DNA of 64,000 nt from Ceratothoa steindachneri (GCA_963969495.1 OZ018330.1:44446894-44510893); one strand, 5' to 3'; shown: positions 32,250 to 45,129, counted from the first letter of the stretch. The notes: a model not told the origin generated them from the sequence alone. A program made the numbers and translations.

Positions 32250-32250
<1 letters not shown>
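31308..32250 (+). mobile_element. Internally deleted hAT-like transposon
   Basis: Both ends start AGTGGGCG or AGGTGGGCG read inwards. They are crowded with subterminal GATAA/TTATCG motifs in both orientations, a typical binding-site pattern of hAT elements. Only the first coding part of a transposase remains (31857-32110), fused directly to the right subterminal region. No clean 8-bp target duplication could be confirmed because the right flank is an (AT)n tract. Confidence 0.6.
31857..32110 (+). pseudogene. N-terminal fragment of hAT-type transposase
   Basis: The frame MASQETVPASSQRDSAES...SPWLFLGKWVKYKKM...YIIQCLSCLRK has an acidic-serine leader. An aromatic-rich segment with C-x-x-C follows, as expected for a BED-like DNA-binding finger that is incomplete. 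After about 32100 the frame reads into subterminal GATAA repeats and codes for nonsense. Catalytic domains are absent, so this is a non-autonomous derivative. Confidence 0.5.

Positions 32251-32252
<2 letters not shown>

Positions 32253-32333
<81 letters not shown>
32253..32333. repeat. Microsatellite (AT)n
   Basis: About 80 bp of AT repeat directly at the right end of the hAT-like element. Confidence 0.97.
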
Positions 32334-32337
<4 letters not shown>

Positions 32338-32439
32338 CAAACCAATACAATATTGAATTTTTACATTACATTTTAGTAAGTCATACTTGGATAAAATAGG
32401 ATCAATTCGCGTCCACTTTGTGGAGGTATTTTTCGGGCC

Positions 32440-33010
32440 TATTGAATCCAGCACAAAGCCTACTTATTATATAGTAAGACCACTACACCTCGTCCACACT
32501 CTGGTAATGGGTAAACTTTAATTCAAAAGTACCCGCTATAACGCCTTGAAAATATAGAGATGTAGGAAGAAAGAAGATGAAAAATAAAGAATAAACAGAG
32601 CGTCCAGCAACTTGTGAACACCTTAACCACTTCGCTCCGTCCAGTATACGCGCGGCCTATAGGACTAGGCCGTTGTGAGTTCGCTTTGTATTCTTATCAC
32701 GCGAGAAATTCTATAAAACACAATTGTGCGGCTCTCTTTAAAAATGATTTAAGAGTGTAAGTCTCCATTGGGGTTCGAACCAGCATGAGAAATACGGACG
32801 TATCCACGAAGTGACACTGGATACAAGGGAGCGCAACCTAAACTTTATTAAGAGCTCCAAGAAAATAAATGATAACTCACTAACTAGTGGTCTTATAGCG
32901 ACTCCACGTCCACGCTCCAGTAATAGAAACATTTTAATTAGAAAGTAACCATGCTAATGATTTTTCATAATTCACGAAACGCGCAATATGTATTTTAGGA
33001 TTTCTACGAG
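32440..33010 (-). mobile_element. tRNA-derived SINE remnants, copies 3 and 4
   Basis: Two blocks (about 32495-32560 and 32900-32960) share the (C/G)TCCAC...CT-GTAAT...ACTTTAATTCAAAAGTA pattern with the SINEs at 25.4 and 26.7 kb. GGGGTTCGAACCAGCA at 32770 looks like a B box. Boundaries are unclear. Confidence 0.4.
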
Positions 33011-33320
33011 CGAAACTCTCAATGACGGCAATAGATGGGGCTGGTTAATCTGCGTCACTTTGTGAGTCTAGTGGGTATATGGAATGTGAAGGATTTGTGC
33101 TATGTGAGAAACGAGGAAATTGCAGTCAATGTCTATAAAATAGGGAGATTGTAGATGCTTGTTATGAGGTTGGATAGGGTGAATGAAGTGCAATCAGGGT
33201 GGTTGGAGTAAAGAGTGTGGTAGTGTGCTGCCATTAATATATATGGTTAATTTTCAATTCCCGTTTCTTTGGTATTTTATTTTAAAATTCTAAGTTAGTC
33301 CTTCCAAATTAATTGCTGAA

Positions 33321-33348
33321 CTTTCGATCTATCCGATCATCTTTAGCG
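33321..33348 (-). ncRNA. Hammerhead-like hairpin at the PLE-2 3' end
   Basis: Minus strand: CTAAAGAT, then GATC-GGATA-GATC, then GAAAG. The first core differs from CUGANGA at one base (A for G). Stem II is four pairs, and GAAA is intact. Confidence 0.45.
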
Positions 33349-33939
33349 TGTCTTTCATCCTTTAGCAGTGAAGAATGTTGGAGTCAGAATAAAAATGAGA
33401 CTGAAAATAAGACAGATTTTAGGGGATTTTTATTCCTCCTCGGTTGAACGTTATGTCAAGGTAACGGGCCACTCTGGTGTGAGCGGAATTTTAAAACAAC
33501 TTTAATGCTCGATTCCAGCCCATAGCCTGGATGTTGATAGCTGGCCTTTCTTCGTTAATTAAGATGGCTTCTAATGTGTTCACTCTGGCTTTATTTCCCT
33601 CTTTTCTTTTGTTCGTGGTGTTATTAACAAATATATCCCTTATAGGTTTTAGATGAATATTGCGGCAATATCCTAGATAGCTTTGATTACAATAAACATA
33701 AAAACCTATATTTCGTTATTCAAGGGAATGAAGTTAAATGCTAACGTGAAATCTAATTTTTGCAGACGAACTTCCTTAGACCTAAATTTGAGGGACGTTG
33801 GGAAAACGTGTATTAAAAACAAAGAGTTAAGAAAATATATATTATTGAATAAACAGTTATCATTGAAAGGTGAATGTATACAGTAACAGTTTATGATTGG
33901 ATTGAATTACGCGTTTGAATTAAATTTGCATGTGTTAAC

Positions 33940-34330
33940 AAGAATGGATTTACAATTGATAAATATAGTTTGGTAATTAGAGTACAACATATTATGATTG
34001 ATAATTAGAATATAATTGGTAATTGGATAATGGTTGAAATAGATTGTATCATAAGTAACTTGTATGTAGTAATTGTTAAATAAATTGGATAATCGTTAAA
34101 TAGTAATGTGTAAATTGAGTATAACAATTGATGATTGATAATTAGATTGGGTAGTGTTTAATGGCTTGATAAATTAATTGTAATGTGGAAATTATAATAA
34201 TTTGGAAATTGATTGACAATTAGTAATTGATTTATAGTTGATAAATAGTAATTGGAAAATATTGGTAATTTGATTGGTAATTTTGATAGTTAATTTTAAG
34301 ACACTTGGGAGAGCAGGTGTACCAATCTCT
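33940..34330. repeat. Cryptic AATTGGTAATTGATAA-type repeat
   Basis: Irregular reiteration of TTGGTAATTGATAATTAG-like words over about 390 bp, without a strict period. No coding signal. Confidence 0.6.
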
Positions 34331-34358
34331 CGATTTAGGTGATGGTTACCAATGCTTC

Positions 34359-34361
<3 letters not shown>

Positions 34362-34436
<75 letters not shown>

Positions 34437-34440
34437 ATAT
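34362..34440. repeat. Microsatellite (AT)n
   Basis: About 70 bp of AT repeat ending in AATATATAATATA. Confidence 0.97.
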
Positions 34441-35120
34441 AGTTAGGAATAAATATTTATATTTGTAGGTTATAGACCGCTACACCCTGGTTAAGCTGAT
34501 GTTATGTACAGTCTCCATATGATTGGGGCGGGGGGACCTACATGCTGCAGGTTCATTGCCAAACGCTTCAAAGTGTGGTTGTAGTCACACCATCATAAAT
34601 TGAGCTGTTATGAAGCTTGTAGTCTTCAATCGGGCAGGTAGACTCGTAAATTATTTTCGTAGATTTCAAGATCGAGGAGTTTTGGCAGATGTTTTTTATA
34701 ATGAGATTGTTAATTTTTGCCGTCACTAACTCTATAATTTAAAAGGGCGTTTTTTTAGTATTTGAATAATAATTTCATCTTAGGTTGCTTATGACTTATG
34801 TTTTTTTTACCAAAGTTATTTCTAATAACTTTTATAATATCCCAAAACAAAATGATGAAGTTCAGAAATAAATATAAGTATCGAAATTTTGTCAATTTTT
34901 TAAAACTCAAAGAATTACAAATGGTGAAGTTCAAAAAATTTATTTTTATATATCTTCTATAACTCTATATATTAGCAACTTGATATTTTGAAAGGGGAAA
35001 ATTTAGTTTGAAGTTCCTTTTTAAAAATATTATAATTTGGGAAGTTCAGAAAATTTATAAAAATTTAACAATAGCTGCTTTTTTGTAGATTTTAAATTTT
35101 AATCTTAGTAGCGAAGCGCA

Positions 35121-35142
35121 AGCTCCCCCAGTAGGGGGAGCT
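35121..35142. repeat. Perfect 9-bp stem hairpin
   Basis: AGCTCCCCC-AGTA-GGGGGAGCT, conspicuously GC-rich in AT-rich surroundings, within the decayed PLE-2 linker. Confidence 0.6.
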
Positions 35143-35452
35143 GAATCTTGTCTCTATTTGCTTCTTAACTTTAATGTTACGGTTAACAATCTCCCTGATG
35201 TTGTTTTCGTCTATTTTATAGGCCGATGACATTTGATTTCTATTATATAGTTTGATATTATTACTGCTTCCTGGTCATTTTCGGTTTCATCCGTGTCTTT
35301 GAATTGCCTTCTCAAAGATGATTGAAGTTGTTTTTCAACCATGCTGTTCGGGAAACCCTTGTTCACGAGGATTTGTTTTATGAGGGAGATCGCTTGATGG
35401 AAAAGTTCCCACGAGTAGCAGCATTTGTATGCTCGGCGGAAGATTTTATGTC

Positions 35453-35545
35453 TTCCGCGTAGCCGAGTGGTCTAAGGAACGATTTAATTGAGATCAAAGC
35501 GGTTGCTTGCTGGCTCAGTGTGCAAAGTTCAAATCCCAGCCTGTA
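35453..35545 (+). mobile_element. tRNA-like sequence, probably a SINE head
   Basis: GTAGCCGAGTGGTCTAAGG fits the A-box end of a Leu/Ser-type tRNA, and AGTTCAAATCCCAGCC fits a B box about 60 bases later. The acceptor stem does not pair, so this is a tRNA-derived repeat or pseudogene and not a working tRNA. Confidence 0.45.
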
Positions 35546-35889
35546 TGAAATTTTTGCGATTTAGGAAATATCATTTACGAAAAAAAATGATATTGTTTTT
35601 TCTGTTTCTTGCGGTTTGCTGGATAAAATTTGGGAAAAACTTTTAATCTACCACGCCGATGAGCGGTAGGCCTTCTGAGTAACCACAAGAAATTCAGCAG
35701 ACCACTTCTAAAGTCGAGGTGGGGGAAAGTTTAGTACAGTAAATGTTTATGTGGTCCCTGTCTACTCCTCTACCTACAATTGTGGCTATTCAACGAGAAT
35801 TACCCCTTGTCCAATTGAGGAAAATTAACTGATGAATTCATTCCTTTGTTATAGGCACAAAGCCTGACTGTCTCCGCTGGCGACCAACC

Positions 35890-36760
35890 ATCATCAACGT
35901 TGCGTTATAGTATATGGTTATTCATGTGATTTATTTTCTGTTAATAAATCAGCCTAAATAGCGTTTCGAAAACCATAACCATAAATTTGTGTGATCGAAG
36001 TTGTCAGCTGATAGTTTTTAGGCCTAAGACGACAGCAAAATAAAATTTGAAATAATGAACTAAGTTTAAAGAAAAACAATTAAAGAAATATAAATATATT
36101 AATAGAATCAACGAATGTACAAGGAGATAAGTAGATTAGGTATACAATGTAAGATATTGTAACATATGATTTACAGTAACAAGATGCGAAGAGAATTAAA
36201 GTATGTGAAATATATATGAAATAATATGGTGGAATAATATGGTGAATAATATAGTGACTATGATGCACCGTGAATTAGGGGATGCAATATGAGAAGTAAA
36301 TACAATTAGGACCTACTTTCGTATGGTCGTTTGCAAAGAATTGTGAGAGAAAGTGGAATTAACTAAGTATGATTTGTTTGGAGGTAAATGACTAATTGTA
36401 GAAGGAATGATAACCGACCTTTATACGAAGAAAGTTGTGAGTTAACTGGGGAAGAATAGTGTGCTATTTGGTCGAGCTGAAAGCGTGTGTTTGTTTGTTT
36501 GTTTGTGTATGAAATTTTAAGAGATGATGTTTGGAACAGTAGTACGTTAAATGAATTGACAAGTAAAATAAATGAATGAATTAATTATTAAGTTGTACAT
36601 AAAATGATTTAAATTACAAAAGTTAAGTAAAATAATTTAAAGATTAAATTGACAAAGTTATGTAAAATAATTGCATATGAATTTTACATAATAATTGATG
36701 TATATAATATTTAAGTTTCCCAGGAGGTTTTTATTATAGGAATGCCTAGAGGCAACCATC
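35890..36760 (-). repeat. Interspersed repeat P, copy 3, inverted and uninterrupted
   Basis: Reverse-complement match to repeat P copies 1 and 2 taken together, in one continuous unit and without a PLE. It is the best guide to the intact repeat, about 0.8-0.87 kb, and has no recognisable protein. Confidence 0.75.
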
Positions 36761-37189
36761 CAGATTGCGTTCTCCTTAGGTGACTAAACTCCACGACCTG
36801 CTTCTATGGATTATCCGCTCATTCTAATCTTCCCAAAGACCATAAGTGTATCGGGCGTATGCTTAGTTTGGACATGATGATAATAAACTGCAGGCAGTGT
36901 TGCAAATGGCCTAATAAGCACAACAACCTCCAGATTCTATCTCTCACCCCTGACAATTTAAATTAGTCAGGCAGGTCACGACATGTGCGATGCATGACAT
37001 CCATAATTTACCAGAATTTACCTCTAGAATTTACAAGTCGGCTCTGCTACCATTAACTTCCCTTTAGGGATAGTGTTTGTCTCTCTAATTCTATCCACAT
37101 TGTACATGTCATTGTACCCTTTGTTGGTGTTCAGTTTACTTGACTAAGGCTTCTGGGGCTACTTTGCGCGTCATGCTGAAGAGACATTA
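36761..37189. other. No gene recognised
   Basis: Mixed-composition sequence with no sustained frame. It may include eroded flanks of the Gypsy scrap that follows. Confidence 0.4.
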
Positions 37190-37325
37190 GACCCGAGAAT
37201 TTCGTATCAATGCCGAACTTTTATATGGACATTTATGGTCGCTGTCATTGCCACGCCTTTGTTAGGTGCTGATTTTATGTCGCCGCATGAGCTACTTTTG
37301 GATTTCACTACCAACTGCTTTCTAG
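37190..37325 (+). pseudogene. Gypsy-type LTR retrotransposon protease scrap
   Basis: One frame reads FIWTFMVAVIATPLLGADFM followed by HELLLDF. It matches the end of the aspartic protease region of Gypsy pol proteins (F-x-W-x-F-x-V-A-x-V-x-x-P-x-LGADFL...LLVD). Nothing of RT or integrase follows here. Confidence 0.6.
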
Positions 37326-37666
37326 ACCATGTACCTTTACTTCAGATGAAGACTAACGGTCGGATGCTTAAATACAAAATGTATCACTTCACAATTGTGT
37401 TACCGGTGCACACCACATGTGGCTTACACATTTTTTCATATGCTTGAAACTGAGAATTGTGTCGCGTGACACTTCGACAATCGTAACATGCGGCAAAGTT
37501 GGTAGTACTGTTCGTGATTTGTTTACATTTTTGTTCAGTTCCACGTGATCCCTCAGCATTGTCAGTAGTCATGGAAATGGAGGAAAAGGTGCCAAGTTCA
37601 TGTTACGCCTCAAGAAGAGACCAGGAGTTGTTGGTTGAATTATATGAAGCCAGAAAAGACATCCTA

Positions 37667-37667
<1 letters not shown>

Positions 37668-37752
<85 letters not shown>
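37668..37752. repeat. Microsatellite (AT)n
   Basis: About 85 bp of AT repeat ending exactly at the left terminus of FDTTA element copy 2. Confidence 0.97.
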
Positions 37753-37755
<3 letters not shown>

Positions 37756-38285
37756 GGTGGTCCAAAAATATATGCAAAAAATTGAAATTAGTTGGAAATG
37801 TTCTCCACATGGCTAAACTTATGCTATAAGATGTTAAAAGAGCTGATGCAAAATATTGAATAAATTGATGAATATTTAGAGGTCGCTATGTGTCTCCATA
37901 TTTTTAAATTTCAGTCAAAATATCGGAAATTTTTAATAGTAGGCATTAATTGGTTGCTACTTATATATTATCATATATTTGTCATTGATTACTCATTCCT
38001 TATGAATTACAATAATTCGCAAAAATAATCAAGATATTGCATTATCTGAAAAGTGGAATGACATTCACATAGTCGGCGTATGATGCAATAATAATTGTTG
38101 TTCCACTTGTTGATTTCTGATCCCATTTGTAAAGTGATGACGCAATAACGCCTCCTTGTTTTAAATGGTGATTCAAACGCACCATTTCCTATATAAGTCA
38201 GCTAGGATTGATTAATTATTCATTTGTAGTTTGAAATTTAACAGTTGACGTAATACAAGTGAATACAAGTGCTGGTTTATGCAAG

Positions 38286-38389
<104 letters not shown>

Positions 38390-38644
38390 TTTAGGTAAGT
38401 AATATACTTTGTTTATTCAGTGCATAGATAATTTGCAGTTTTTTTTATCAATATCAGACTTACTTGATTGATTTTGATTTTATAGGTTTATTGTGCAATA
38501 GAGTACATTTATACATAATCATAATACAAATAATAATAAAATAAAAACAAACAAACAAATAACAAAAAAACGACAAAAAAGACAAATACAGTAATAATAT
38601 GATACAATAATATAAATACATTTATAAATGCACACATTACACAA

Positions 38645-38890
38645 AGCGGGCAGCCCGTCAGTGTTGGCGTGCAGTAAGACGTGGTGGAGGGCACCACGCG
38701 TTTCTTGTCTGCTGCAAGTGGGTGGCGTCGGTCTTCATCACCTGTCGCCCGGCTGGGCGTGAGCGGCGATCACGCGGAGGGGGTGCTGTTCTCAGCACCT
38801 CCAGCAGCTCGTTTGTTGGGGTGTGGCGGACCACCTGGGCGGCTCTTGCCTCTCGCGCCCTCAGAAGGGCGCCTCTTACAGGGGCAGACT
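38645..38890. other. GC-rich island of unknown origin
   Basis: About 245 bp with much higher GC than its neighbours, lying between two (AT)n tracts. A minus-strand frame reads AREARAAQVVRHTPTNELLE and further Arg/Pro-rich text without a stop for about 75 codons. It is followed downstream on that strand by an A/T-rich tail resembling a 3' UTR. It may be the coding end of a separate retroelement. I recognise no family. Confidence 0.35.
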
Positions 38891-38929
38891 TACTTAAAGA
38901 ATATTAGAATTATATGTTAACACACTTTA

Positions 38930-38939
<10 letters not shown>

Positions 38940-39021
<82 letters not shown>
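38940..39021. repeat. Microsatellite (AT)n
   Basis: About 82 bp of TA repeat. Confidence 0.97.
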
Positions 39022-39025
<4 letters not shown>

Positions 39026-39221
39026 TAAGCATGACTGCCGTATTTTTTTACAAACACAGGAGCCTATTTATTTATGTCAAATGAAAGCTTATTCTTTCAT
39101 GAATATTGAATATTTAGATATTTTAGAGTATAAGAAAAAAATCTTCTAAGTATAACTAAATGGAGGGGAACCGTGAGCTCACTCAGTTACAATAAATTTT
39201 TATTTCTGTTGTTTCAGATTA

Positions 39222-41025
39222 TGGCTGAAAGTACTCGTTCATCTGCGGTAGTCTGGCTTTTAGGACATCCTACTAGTGAGCTTTCATATGCAAGATTACC
39301 AGCATGTGGTGATGTGCTTCGTGTTGTTCAGTACCACCATTAAGTGGAGTCAATGACTTTGACACAAAGTTACAACATCGCCTGCAAAAAAGTCATAAAA
39401 GTATGGGAAAGAGCACGAATTTCCACACAGCGAATAGACTCTTGGGTTCTAAAAATATCTTTACAACTTCAGGTGTGGCTGCTGTTCTTGATCGTGCAAA
39501 TATTACGGATAAAAAAGCAATAATGGTTGTTGGATCAATAGCACAAGCCTTGGGTCAGGATATTGCAGCTATGGCACTTTCCAGGAGATCTATATGACGT
39601 TCCAGAAAACAAGTAAGAGAGGCAACATACAATGAAGACAAAGCTTCGTTGTCTGTTGAAGGACCGATCCTTCTTCACTGGGATGGAAAACTACTAGCTG
39701 CTATTGATGGGGCAAAGGAAACAGTAGAACGAATTACAATAATAGTTTCTGTAAATGGAATGGAAAAACTTTTTGGTGTGCCCAAAATAACACGAGCAAC
39801 ATGAGAAGAACAGGCTATGGCATGCATTTCATCAATTAATGACTGGAATCTTCGTGACGATGTTCAAGGCCTTGTATTTGACACAACTGCATCAAATACA
39901 GGCTTACAAAAAGTAGCCTGTACCATAATTGAGAAATTATTAGGAAGGGAGCTTGTTTGGATTGTGTGCCTTCATCATATTTTCGAAATTATGTTGTCAT
40001 GTGCTTGCAATATTTTACTTGGGCCTACAAGTGGTCCAAAGAGGAGTCTCTTTGAACGTTTAAAGAACAATGGTCGTCACTTATAGAGGATTCGTTTTAG
40101 AGGCAGATAGCAGTTTATTCGTCAATCCCGTAATCCATAATCTTCGAGGAGAAATGGTCCGATATTTTCAGGAAGCTTTGAAATCTCGTCAGCTGCGTGA
40201 CGATTATGAAGAATTGCTGCGACTCAGTCTCATCTTTCTTGGGGGTATTGATAAGACAGAAGTTACATTAAAAGCCCCAGAGCGACTCATTATGCACGCT
40301 AGATGGCTAAGGCTATATATGTCCTGAAAATATACTTGTTTAAGAATAAACTAAAACTAACGGAACGTGAATAGGCCAATATTACAGAGTGCTCTCTTTT
40401 TATTGCTTTGGTCTACTCGCGTTTTTGGAATGAAGCCCATTTTGGAATTAATGCTCCTTTAAATGACATTCTGCTTCTTAAAACTTTGCAAAAGTACCCA
40501 AATCAGACAATATCTAAAGAATCAACCACAGCCCTTCACGGACACCTTTTGTATATTGGAGAACATCTTGTTGGTCTTGCATTTTTCGATCATAGAATTA
40601 ATGCTGAGACCAAACAGAAGATGGTCTCCAATCTCCAACGTAATGAAAACACCAAATTTGTTCGCCGATTGAATCTTACAAAAAACATCGAGGATTTGGA
40701 CTTGCATGAACTGGTAACTCAAAAAACTAAGCTAATCTTCGGTCTCCTAATGAAAGATGGTTTCAAGTTTGCAGAGGATACATTCCTGAAGACTAACCCA
40801 AGTTCTTGGGAAGAGAATACGTGCTTTCAAGAATTTCAACGTCGAGCGATTAACTTAATGGTTGTTAACGATCCAGCAGAAAGAGGTATTGCACTTATCA
40901 AATCGTATAATGCATCTCTAACAAAAGATGAAGAACAGAAACAGTTGCTTCTTAGACTTGTGGCAAAACATCAAAAAAATTTTCCCTCATGCTCAAAAGG
41001 ATCAATGTTTAATCAGCAATTTTAG
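39222..41025 (+). pseudogene. FDTTA-family protein, copy 2, decayed
   Basis: The likely native start is ATG 39222 (MAESTRSSAVVWLLGH), just after an acceptor-like TTGTTTCAG. Order: LPACGDVLRVVQYHH, KKVIKVWERARI, a deletion of perhaps 120 codons relative to copy 1, NITDKKAIMVVGSIAQALG, LLHWDGKLLAAIDGAKE, LFGVPKITRAT, FDTTASNTG, LGRELVWIVCLHHIFEIML, RDDYEELLRLSLIFLG, LHGHLLYIGEHLVGLAFFD, NPSSWEENTCFQEF, VNDPAERGIALI and EEQKQLLLRLVAKHQKNFPS. Stops occur near 39340, 39595, 39801, 40083, 40324 and 40371. The last 205 codons (40408-41025) are open. Together with copy 1 this defines the family's conserved blocks. Confidence 0.65.
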
Positions 41026-41389
41026 TTATAATTCGTGTAAAAAAAAAATCATTTGATATTTAACTATTTTCTTTTCACTTTAATAAAAATATTTAAAAAA
41101 AAAAATTGTCTTTCAACACTAAGATCTGTTTCAAATAAACTAGTATTTGCAAAGACTGTTCATTTCTATCCCAAAGATTAATTTACCAGCCGACTAATAA
41201 GTTAAGATCCATATAGTGACCAGTAAATATTGTTCGATTTTGATGAAATTGACTATGTGACCTACTGTTCAATGTAGTAATACAATCAGGCATGTGGAGA
41301 TAAAAACTAAATTTTGTTAGGGGGGGAGACCCTTGCTATTTTATGTTATTTTTATATTATTTACCTCCATTAGGTTAGATTAATATAAT

Positions 41390-42440
41390 TTAAAACACTT
41401 TTGTTGATACTTTTAATATTTTATGATCTCCCCCCTGGCCTTGATGACATCCGCATCCTTTTGTCATACTTGCAACAAGATTTTTGAAGTAACTCAAGTC
41501 CATGTTGGTGCACCACACTTTCTTGATGACCTCCTGAAGGTCCTGCACTGATGACACATTGGCCCCATTAACCTTGTTTTTGATGACTTTCCATGCGTTT
41601 TCAATGGGGTTGAGATCGGGACTGTTCCCAGGCCAGTCCAACACGTTGATGCGCTTTCTCTGTAGCAATTGCTTGATAAAAATAGCCGTGTGACAAAGAG
41701 CTGAATCATGCATAAAGATGGATGTTCCATAAAGTTCCATATGATTAAATAGATGACCTTCCAAAACTTCCTTGTAGCGCTGCGCATTCATGGTCACATT
41801 CTTGGGCAGGAAATAGAAACCACTTCTTTCTAACTTGGCACTGAAACAACCCCAAACCATAATCGAGGGACTGTGTTTTACAGTCTTCACTGTGTATTGG
41901 GGGCTTTAACTGTTTGACCCAATTGGCCTCCTCACCTTTACTCTGTGTGACCTTATGGTCTGAAATGGGATTTCATCTGCCACATGACCTCTGACCACTG
42001 CTCCACTATCCAGCCCTTGTGCTGCTTTGCAAAATGAAGCCTCTTCTTTCTGATGCAGTCATTCAACAGCAGTTTGAGCGCGGCAGTACGGCTGGGGAGT
42101 TTCAAATCTTTCAGAAGACGATGCTGTACGATCTATTCCGAGACATTTGGAAGAGGTTAGGGTACATTTCCTTGAGTTTTCTGGCTGTTATCCTAGGGTT
42201 CTTTATAATAGCCTTCTTTAGCAAACGATCTGTCCCCAGTGTAGTCTATTTATCTGGTCCCTGGCGCTTTTTAGGTTGGGGTATAGTGTTTGAGGGAAGC
42301 TCACGGGCAGCAGAGAGGAGCACCATTATGGTAGATTTTTCCCGCCCTGTTCGCAGGCATATTTCACTTATCTTAACATTTTCTTCACTGAAAGTGGTAA
42401 TACGGACCTTTTCCTCATTTGTGAGAGGCTTGGGACCCAT
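41390..42440 (-). pseudogene. Tc1-type transposase, frameshifted
   Basis: The start MGPKPLTNEEKVRITTF is at 42440. HTH text with a GR-x-x-ST turn follows. The first catalytic region appears as ADEIPFQT with VRRP near 41970-41930. SIMVWGCFSAKLERSGFYF is at about 41863-41807. The second catalytic Asp is in FMHDSALCHTA (about 41715), and the last block DWPGNSPDLNPIENAWKVIK (about 41635-41576) has D34E spacing. The C-half is one open frame of 166 codons. Breaks lie between 41900 and 42250. Confidence 0.8.
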
Positions 42441-42504
42441 GGTTGGAGTGCTAGTTAAAAAAATATATGATCAGCCAAATATCTTCAAGAAACCACGAAA
42501 ATGA
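41390..42504 (-). mobile_element. Tc1-type transposon remnant
   Basis: Minus-strand transposase text covers nearly the full protein: an N-terminal HTH region (42440-42250), then a frameshifted middle, then the catalytic C-half (41890-41390). The element lies directly right of FDTTA copy 2. I could not find convincing terminal inverted repeats, so the limits are those of the coding remains. Confidence 0.75.
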
Positions 42505-42718
42505 AAGTCACCTCGCAAAAAATGAGCGTCCCCTCACGACCAAGTCTGGGCACGTATTGAATAATACGGCGCACACAATGCGCATATATACCTAACAGAC
42601 GTTGCCAGAAACCGCAACAAAACATTAATCAATTATAGCATTTTACCCGCAACGATTATTGGACCTATAGCAATGCATATAATATGACCAAAGGTCCAGA
42701 ATTCCGTTGCGGTGACTG

Positions 42719-42723
42719 TATAT

Positions 42724-42808
<85 letters not shown>
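42719..42808. repeat. Microsatellite (AT)n
   Basis: About 88 bp of TA repeat, directly adjoining the 3' end of a minus-strand PLE. Confidence 0.97.
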
Positions 42809-42811
<3 letters not shown>

Positions 42812-43340
42812 ATTAACCTACAGGAAAATGAAAAGATGAATCCAAGCACTTTCGAACTATATTTGCAAGTTCATTTCCAAGGAATAGCATGAAAATGGAG
42901 AAGACAACCTTATATAGGGTCCAACGATACGAAGGGAACTCCCATCACATAGTACAAACCAATGGAAAAAACAAAAACAAGACAGAAAAATACCAATAAA
43001 AAGAACAATAGGCAACTAATAACAGACATATGCATCCTTAAAACGATATACACACAACAACGCCGTGTATATGAATGGAAATGGTGGGTGAAAAACAAAA
43101 AACATTTTAAAGGATTATTATTAGAGCGAAAGCATTTAGGCCTAAGAATTAATCCACGATCATAGCAGAGACACGTGGGGGAGGCAATGCGAATGATATT
43201 ACACTAACAAAGAGTGACAACAGGCTGTATGAAGAAGTTATTTCATTTAGTACAAGTTTTTTTAAAAATAGGGTCGAGTTTAAATAAGCCAGGGGAAAAA
43301 TTTATATTAGACAACATGCCAATTAATGAACACTCGATAA
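42809..43340 (-). mobile_element. Penelope-like 3' end (PLE-3)
   Basis: Minus-strand 3' UTR-like sequence containing a hammerhead-like hairpin (42882-42848) and then a short tail ending at the (AT)n tract. No RT or nuclease text is left, so the assignment depends on the hairpin and on the same arrangement at 30.4 and 46.7 kb. Confidence 0.45.
42848..42882 (-). ncRNA. Hammerhead-like hairpin at the PLE-3 end
   Basis: Minus strand: TTGGAAAT, then GAACT-TGCAAATAT-AGTTC, then GAAAG. Stem II (five pairs) and GAAA are intact. The CUGANGA core is degenerate. Confidence 0.45.
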
Positions 43341-43394
43341 TATTTCTTTTTGTGAAATCAGCGGAATGATAAAGGAATTGTGTAGAGTTTCAGT

Positions 43395-43396
<2 letters not shown>

Positions 43397-43489
<93 letters not shown>
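43397..43489. repeat. Microsatellite (AT)n
   Basis: About 93 bp of AT repeat. Confidence 0.97.
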
Positions 43490-44250
<761 letters not shown>

Positions 44251-45129
44251 GCATTCATTTACAAGATGCAACCCACAGACATTAGCTGCCAAATATGATT
44301 TTAACTGCATATTTTGTTATTGTCCCAAAACTTAACAAAACATAGCCTAACCTAATTAAGCTTTTAACTTAAGCTTTTAACAAAAATAAACGAATGAATC
44401 GGTAAAACTATATAAGTAAACAGTTATGTACCTATTAACCTAATAAGAAAAGAATGTGCTGGAAGTTGTTGTTGTCTTGTATTTTGATGAGTATATTCAC
44501 GATGTTTAACGGATATTTGGGCTATCACTTTTTACCCATAACAGCATTATTTTTTTAGTTTGAACCATCCACACACTAACTGAGTCATATACCATTGGAA
44601 TCAGAATCTGTAATGCAACGTGCAATGCAATTATAAAATGTGTAACGCAAAGTGAACAAGGTCAGAGCGACCTGTTCCAATAATGTGAACAGCTACGCGG
44701 CGAAATTGTGTAGCGCGTCACAAATGTGCAATCCCCTTTTTGTTTAAGCATACTGTTTTGGAGTGTAATGCACTTTGTGCTCTACGCATTTGTATAAGCC
44801 GACGGCCATAAGTCCGAGACTTGCCATACAGGACAGTTACTTGTTGATTCCACTGCTAGGTTACCAACACATCTACGCTTTGCAGAAAAAGGATTCGCTT
44901 TTGCTTCCAGTAGAATATTCCGCCGACTAGGTTTCGCACTCTTCGGTCTGACACACCAAGGACACCGGCAATGCCCCACCAACAGCTCAGATCCAGGGAG
45001 GAGAGGGCTAAAGTTCCCCAAAGTTCTGACCCATTAATGTTTATATTACAGTTTTAAGTCATACTTTGTATTCTGCTAATCATAAAGAGTTATGCAATTA
45101 TATAGAATAATTATGACGTTTTTTTTTAA
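44251..45129. other. No gene recognised
   Basis: One minus-strand frame at 45021-44782 is open for 79 codons in locally GC-richer DNA, with several Cys and Trp but no family pattern. Confidence 0.4.

Larger units (their letters stand above)
33240..35430 (-). mobile_element. Second Penelope-like element (PLE-2), heavily decayed
   Basis: On the minus strand the C-terminal end of a PLE RT is read from about 35420 to 35285 (RAYKCCYSWELFHQAISLIK, VNKGFPNSMVEKQLQSSLRR). Linker text follows to about 35100. A GIY-YIG C-terminal piece (VNTLEAILINEERPAINIQ) is at about 33575-33520. A hammerhead-like hairpin (33348-33321) follows at the expected 3' UTR position. Between 33.7 and 35.1 kb the sequence is AT-rich with no frame, so that interior is lost or replaced. 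Confidence 0.6.

Noticed and set aside
38681..38920. Plus-strand 79-codon frame in the GC island as a gene
   Set aside because: It lacks any motif, and the minus strand reads equally well. High GC alone makes long frames.
41330..42640. Terminal inverted repeats for the Tc1 element
   Set aside because: I compared both flanks by eye and found no matching ends, so limits were set by coding homology.
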